Assembly: GCA_902763805.1 (NCBI GenBank)
Contig: CACWTN010000003.1
Span: 78,243-142,242 of the forward strand
Reading direction: 5' to 3'
Source of the DNA: an uncultured bacterium
GTDB lineage: Bacteria > Cyanobacteriota > Vampirovibrionia > Gastranaerophilales > Gastranaerophilaceae
Length of the DNA stretch: 64,000 nt
Part shown: positions 63,603-64,000 of the stretch, one piece after another
Layout: every line of letters begins with the position of its first letter
Position numbering within the stretch: position 1 is the first letter of the stretch
Position numbers and translations under genes: made by a program
The notes under the pieces: generated by a model
The model's database searches: none
The model's input: the letters and a program-made list of their open reading frames with translations, nothing else
Told to the model about the DNA's origin: nothing

Positions 63603-64000
63603 ATGAAAAAGTTTTTTTATTGCATTTTTGTATTATTAGTATCATGTAGTTTTGTAAGGGCAGAGGAATATTCATGTTTATATGGTAATTTTGACCCTGA
63701 TATGACAGCTAAAGAATATTGTAACTGTAAATATCGTAAATATTTGAAACAAGGATTACAAGATGAAATCAAAAAATTAGGAATAACAACTGACCAGTGG
63801 TTCCAGGTATGCGAAACATCTCATAATAAAAATAAACAAGAATATAACAAAGGAAATTGTTACAAAATAATTAGAACAGGAAAAACGTTTTATCGTAATG
63901 GTAAAAAATGTGAAAAAATTAAGACAAAAGAATATAATATGCAAGGCTTTGAATGTGAGGATGGTTATTCTGAACTGGGGGTAGAATTTGGTAGTAAATA
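63603..64000 (+). CDS. Secreted Cys-rich protein, runs off the window
   Basis: Open from the ATG at 63603 to the window edge (132 codons seen, no stop). A signal peptide is clear (MKKFFYCIFVLLVSCSFVRA, then EE). The mature part has at least seven Cys in pairs (YCNC, a Cys before ETSHN, GNCYK, GKKCEK, FECEDG). AAAGAGAG before the ATG. It is the cargo after R4. Not recognised. Confidence 0.6.
   Translation, partial: MKKFFYCIFVLLVSCSFVRAEEYSCLYGNFDPDMTAKEYCNCKYRKYLKQGLQDEIKKLGITTDQWFQVCETSHNKNKQEYNKGNCYKIIRTGKTFYRNGKKCEKIKTKEYNMQGFECEDGYSELGVEFGSK

Noticed and set aside
59828..64000. Integron or CRISPR interpretation of the array
   Set aside because: No integron integrase or typical attC folding is visible, and the repeats are too long and too far apart for CRISPR. 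The tRNA-end match fits accretion at a tRNA better.

Overview
The window is AT-rich bacterial chromosome with dense, mostly operonic genes. No rRNA, CRISPR array, transposase or recombinase gene was seen. The combination of full-length NifU with a NifS-type desulfurase, a complete S10-type ribosomal cluster, and many lineage-specific proteins with a short N-terminal tag ending in F-x-A/G suggests a gut-associated non-photosynthetic cyanobacterial relative (Gastranaerophilales / Vampirovibrionia, formerly Melainabacteria). That placement is inference from protein style and gene content, not from a phylogenetic marker search.

Layout. 1-10 kb: a tagged membrane protein, a secreted S41 protease (ctp) overlapping recJ, two hypothetical genes, and relA/spoT. 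10-20 kb: agmatinase, a tandem pair of secreted paralogs, a von Willebrand A protein, a HEAT-like/DprA-like pair and pcrA. 20-27 kb: a lytic-transglycosylase-like protein, rlmH, a mechanosensitive channel, nifS-nifU and pdxJ. 26.8-32.4 kb: a four-gene envelope-polymer operon with its own sigma70-type promoter. It encodes a CDP-glycerol-transferase-like enzyme, a YidC-like domain fused to an alkaline-phosphatase/sulfatase-fold domain, an aminoethylphosphonate-transaminase-like enzyme and a TagD-like cytidylyltransferase. 32.6-40.1 kb: an AI-2E-type transporter, secreted proteins, an AsmA-like protein, a cupin and a HigBA-type toxin-antitoxin pair with an apparently leaderless promoter/operator. 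40.1-44.8 kb: an accessory segment full of degenerate intergenic repeats around a small tagged protein and a calpain-like protease, followed by tRNA-Ser(GGA).

45-54.5 kb is core genome: malQ, then rpsJ-rplC-rplD-rplW-rplB-rpsS-rplV-rpsC-rplP-rpmC-rpsQ-rplN-rplX-rplE-rpsN from a recognisable promoter. The cluster stops after rpsN instead of continuing to rpsH-rplF. 54.5-59.6 kb: a 10-bp minisatellite, an EF-hand-like protein, rarA broken by a nonsense codon exactly at the Walker B glutamate, two lineage-specific genes, a perfect 32-bp palindrome and dut.

59.8-64 kb is the most unusual part. A tRNA-Leu(GAG) gene is followed by five further copies of a sequence resembling its 3' end. Single cargo genes lie between them: a lipoprotein, two small membrane proteins, an iron alcohol dehydrogenase and a secreted Cys-rich protein. 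Four of the copies are attached to a repeat of about 165 bp whose minus strand carries a conserved reading frame. This looks like a tRNA-anchored cassette or accretion array with no recombinase in view.
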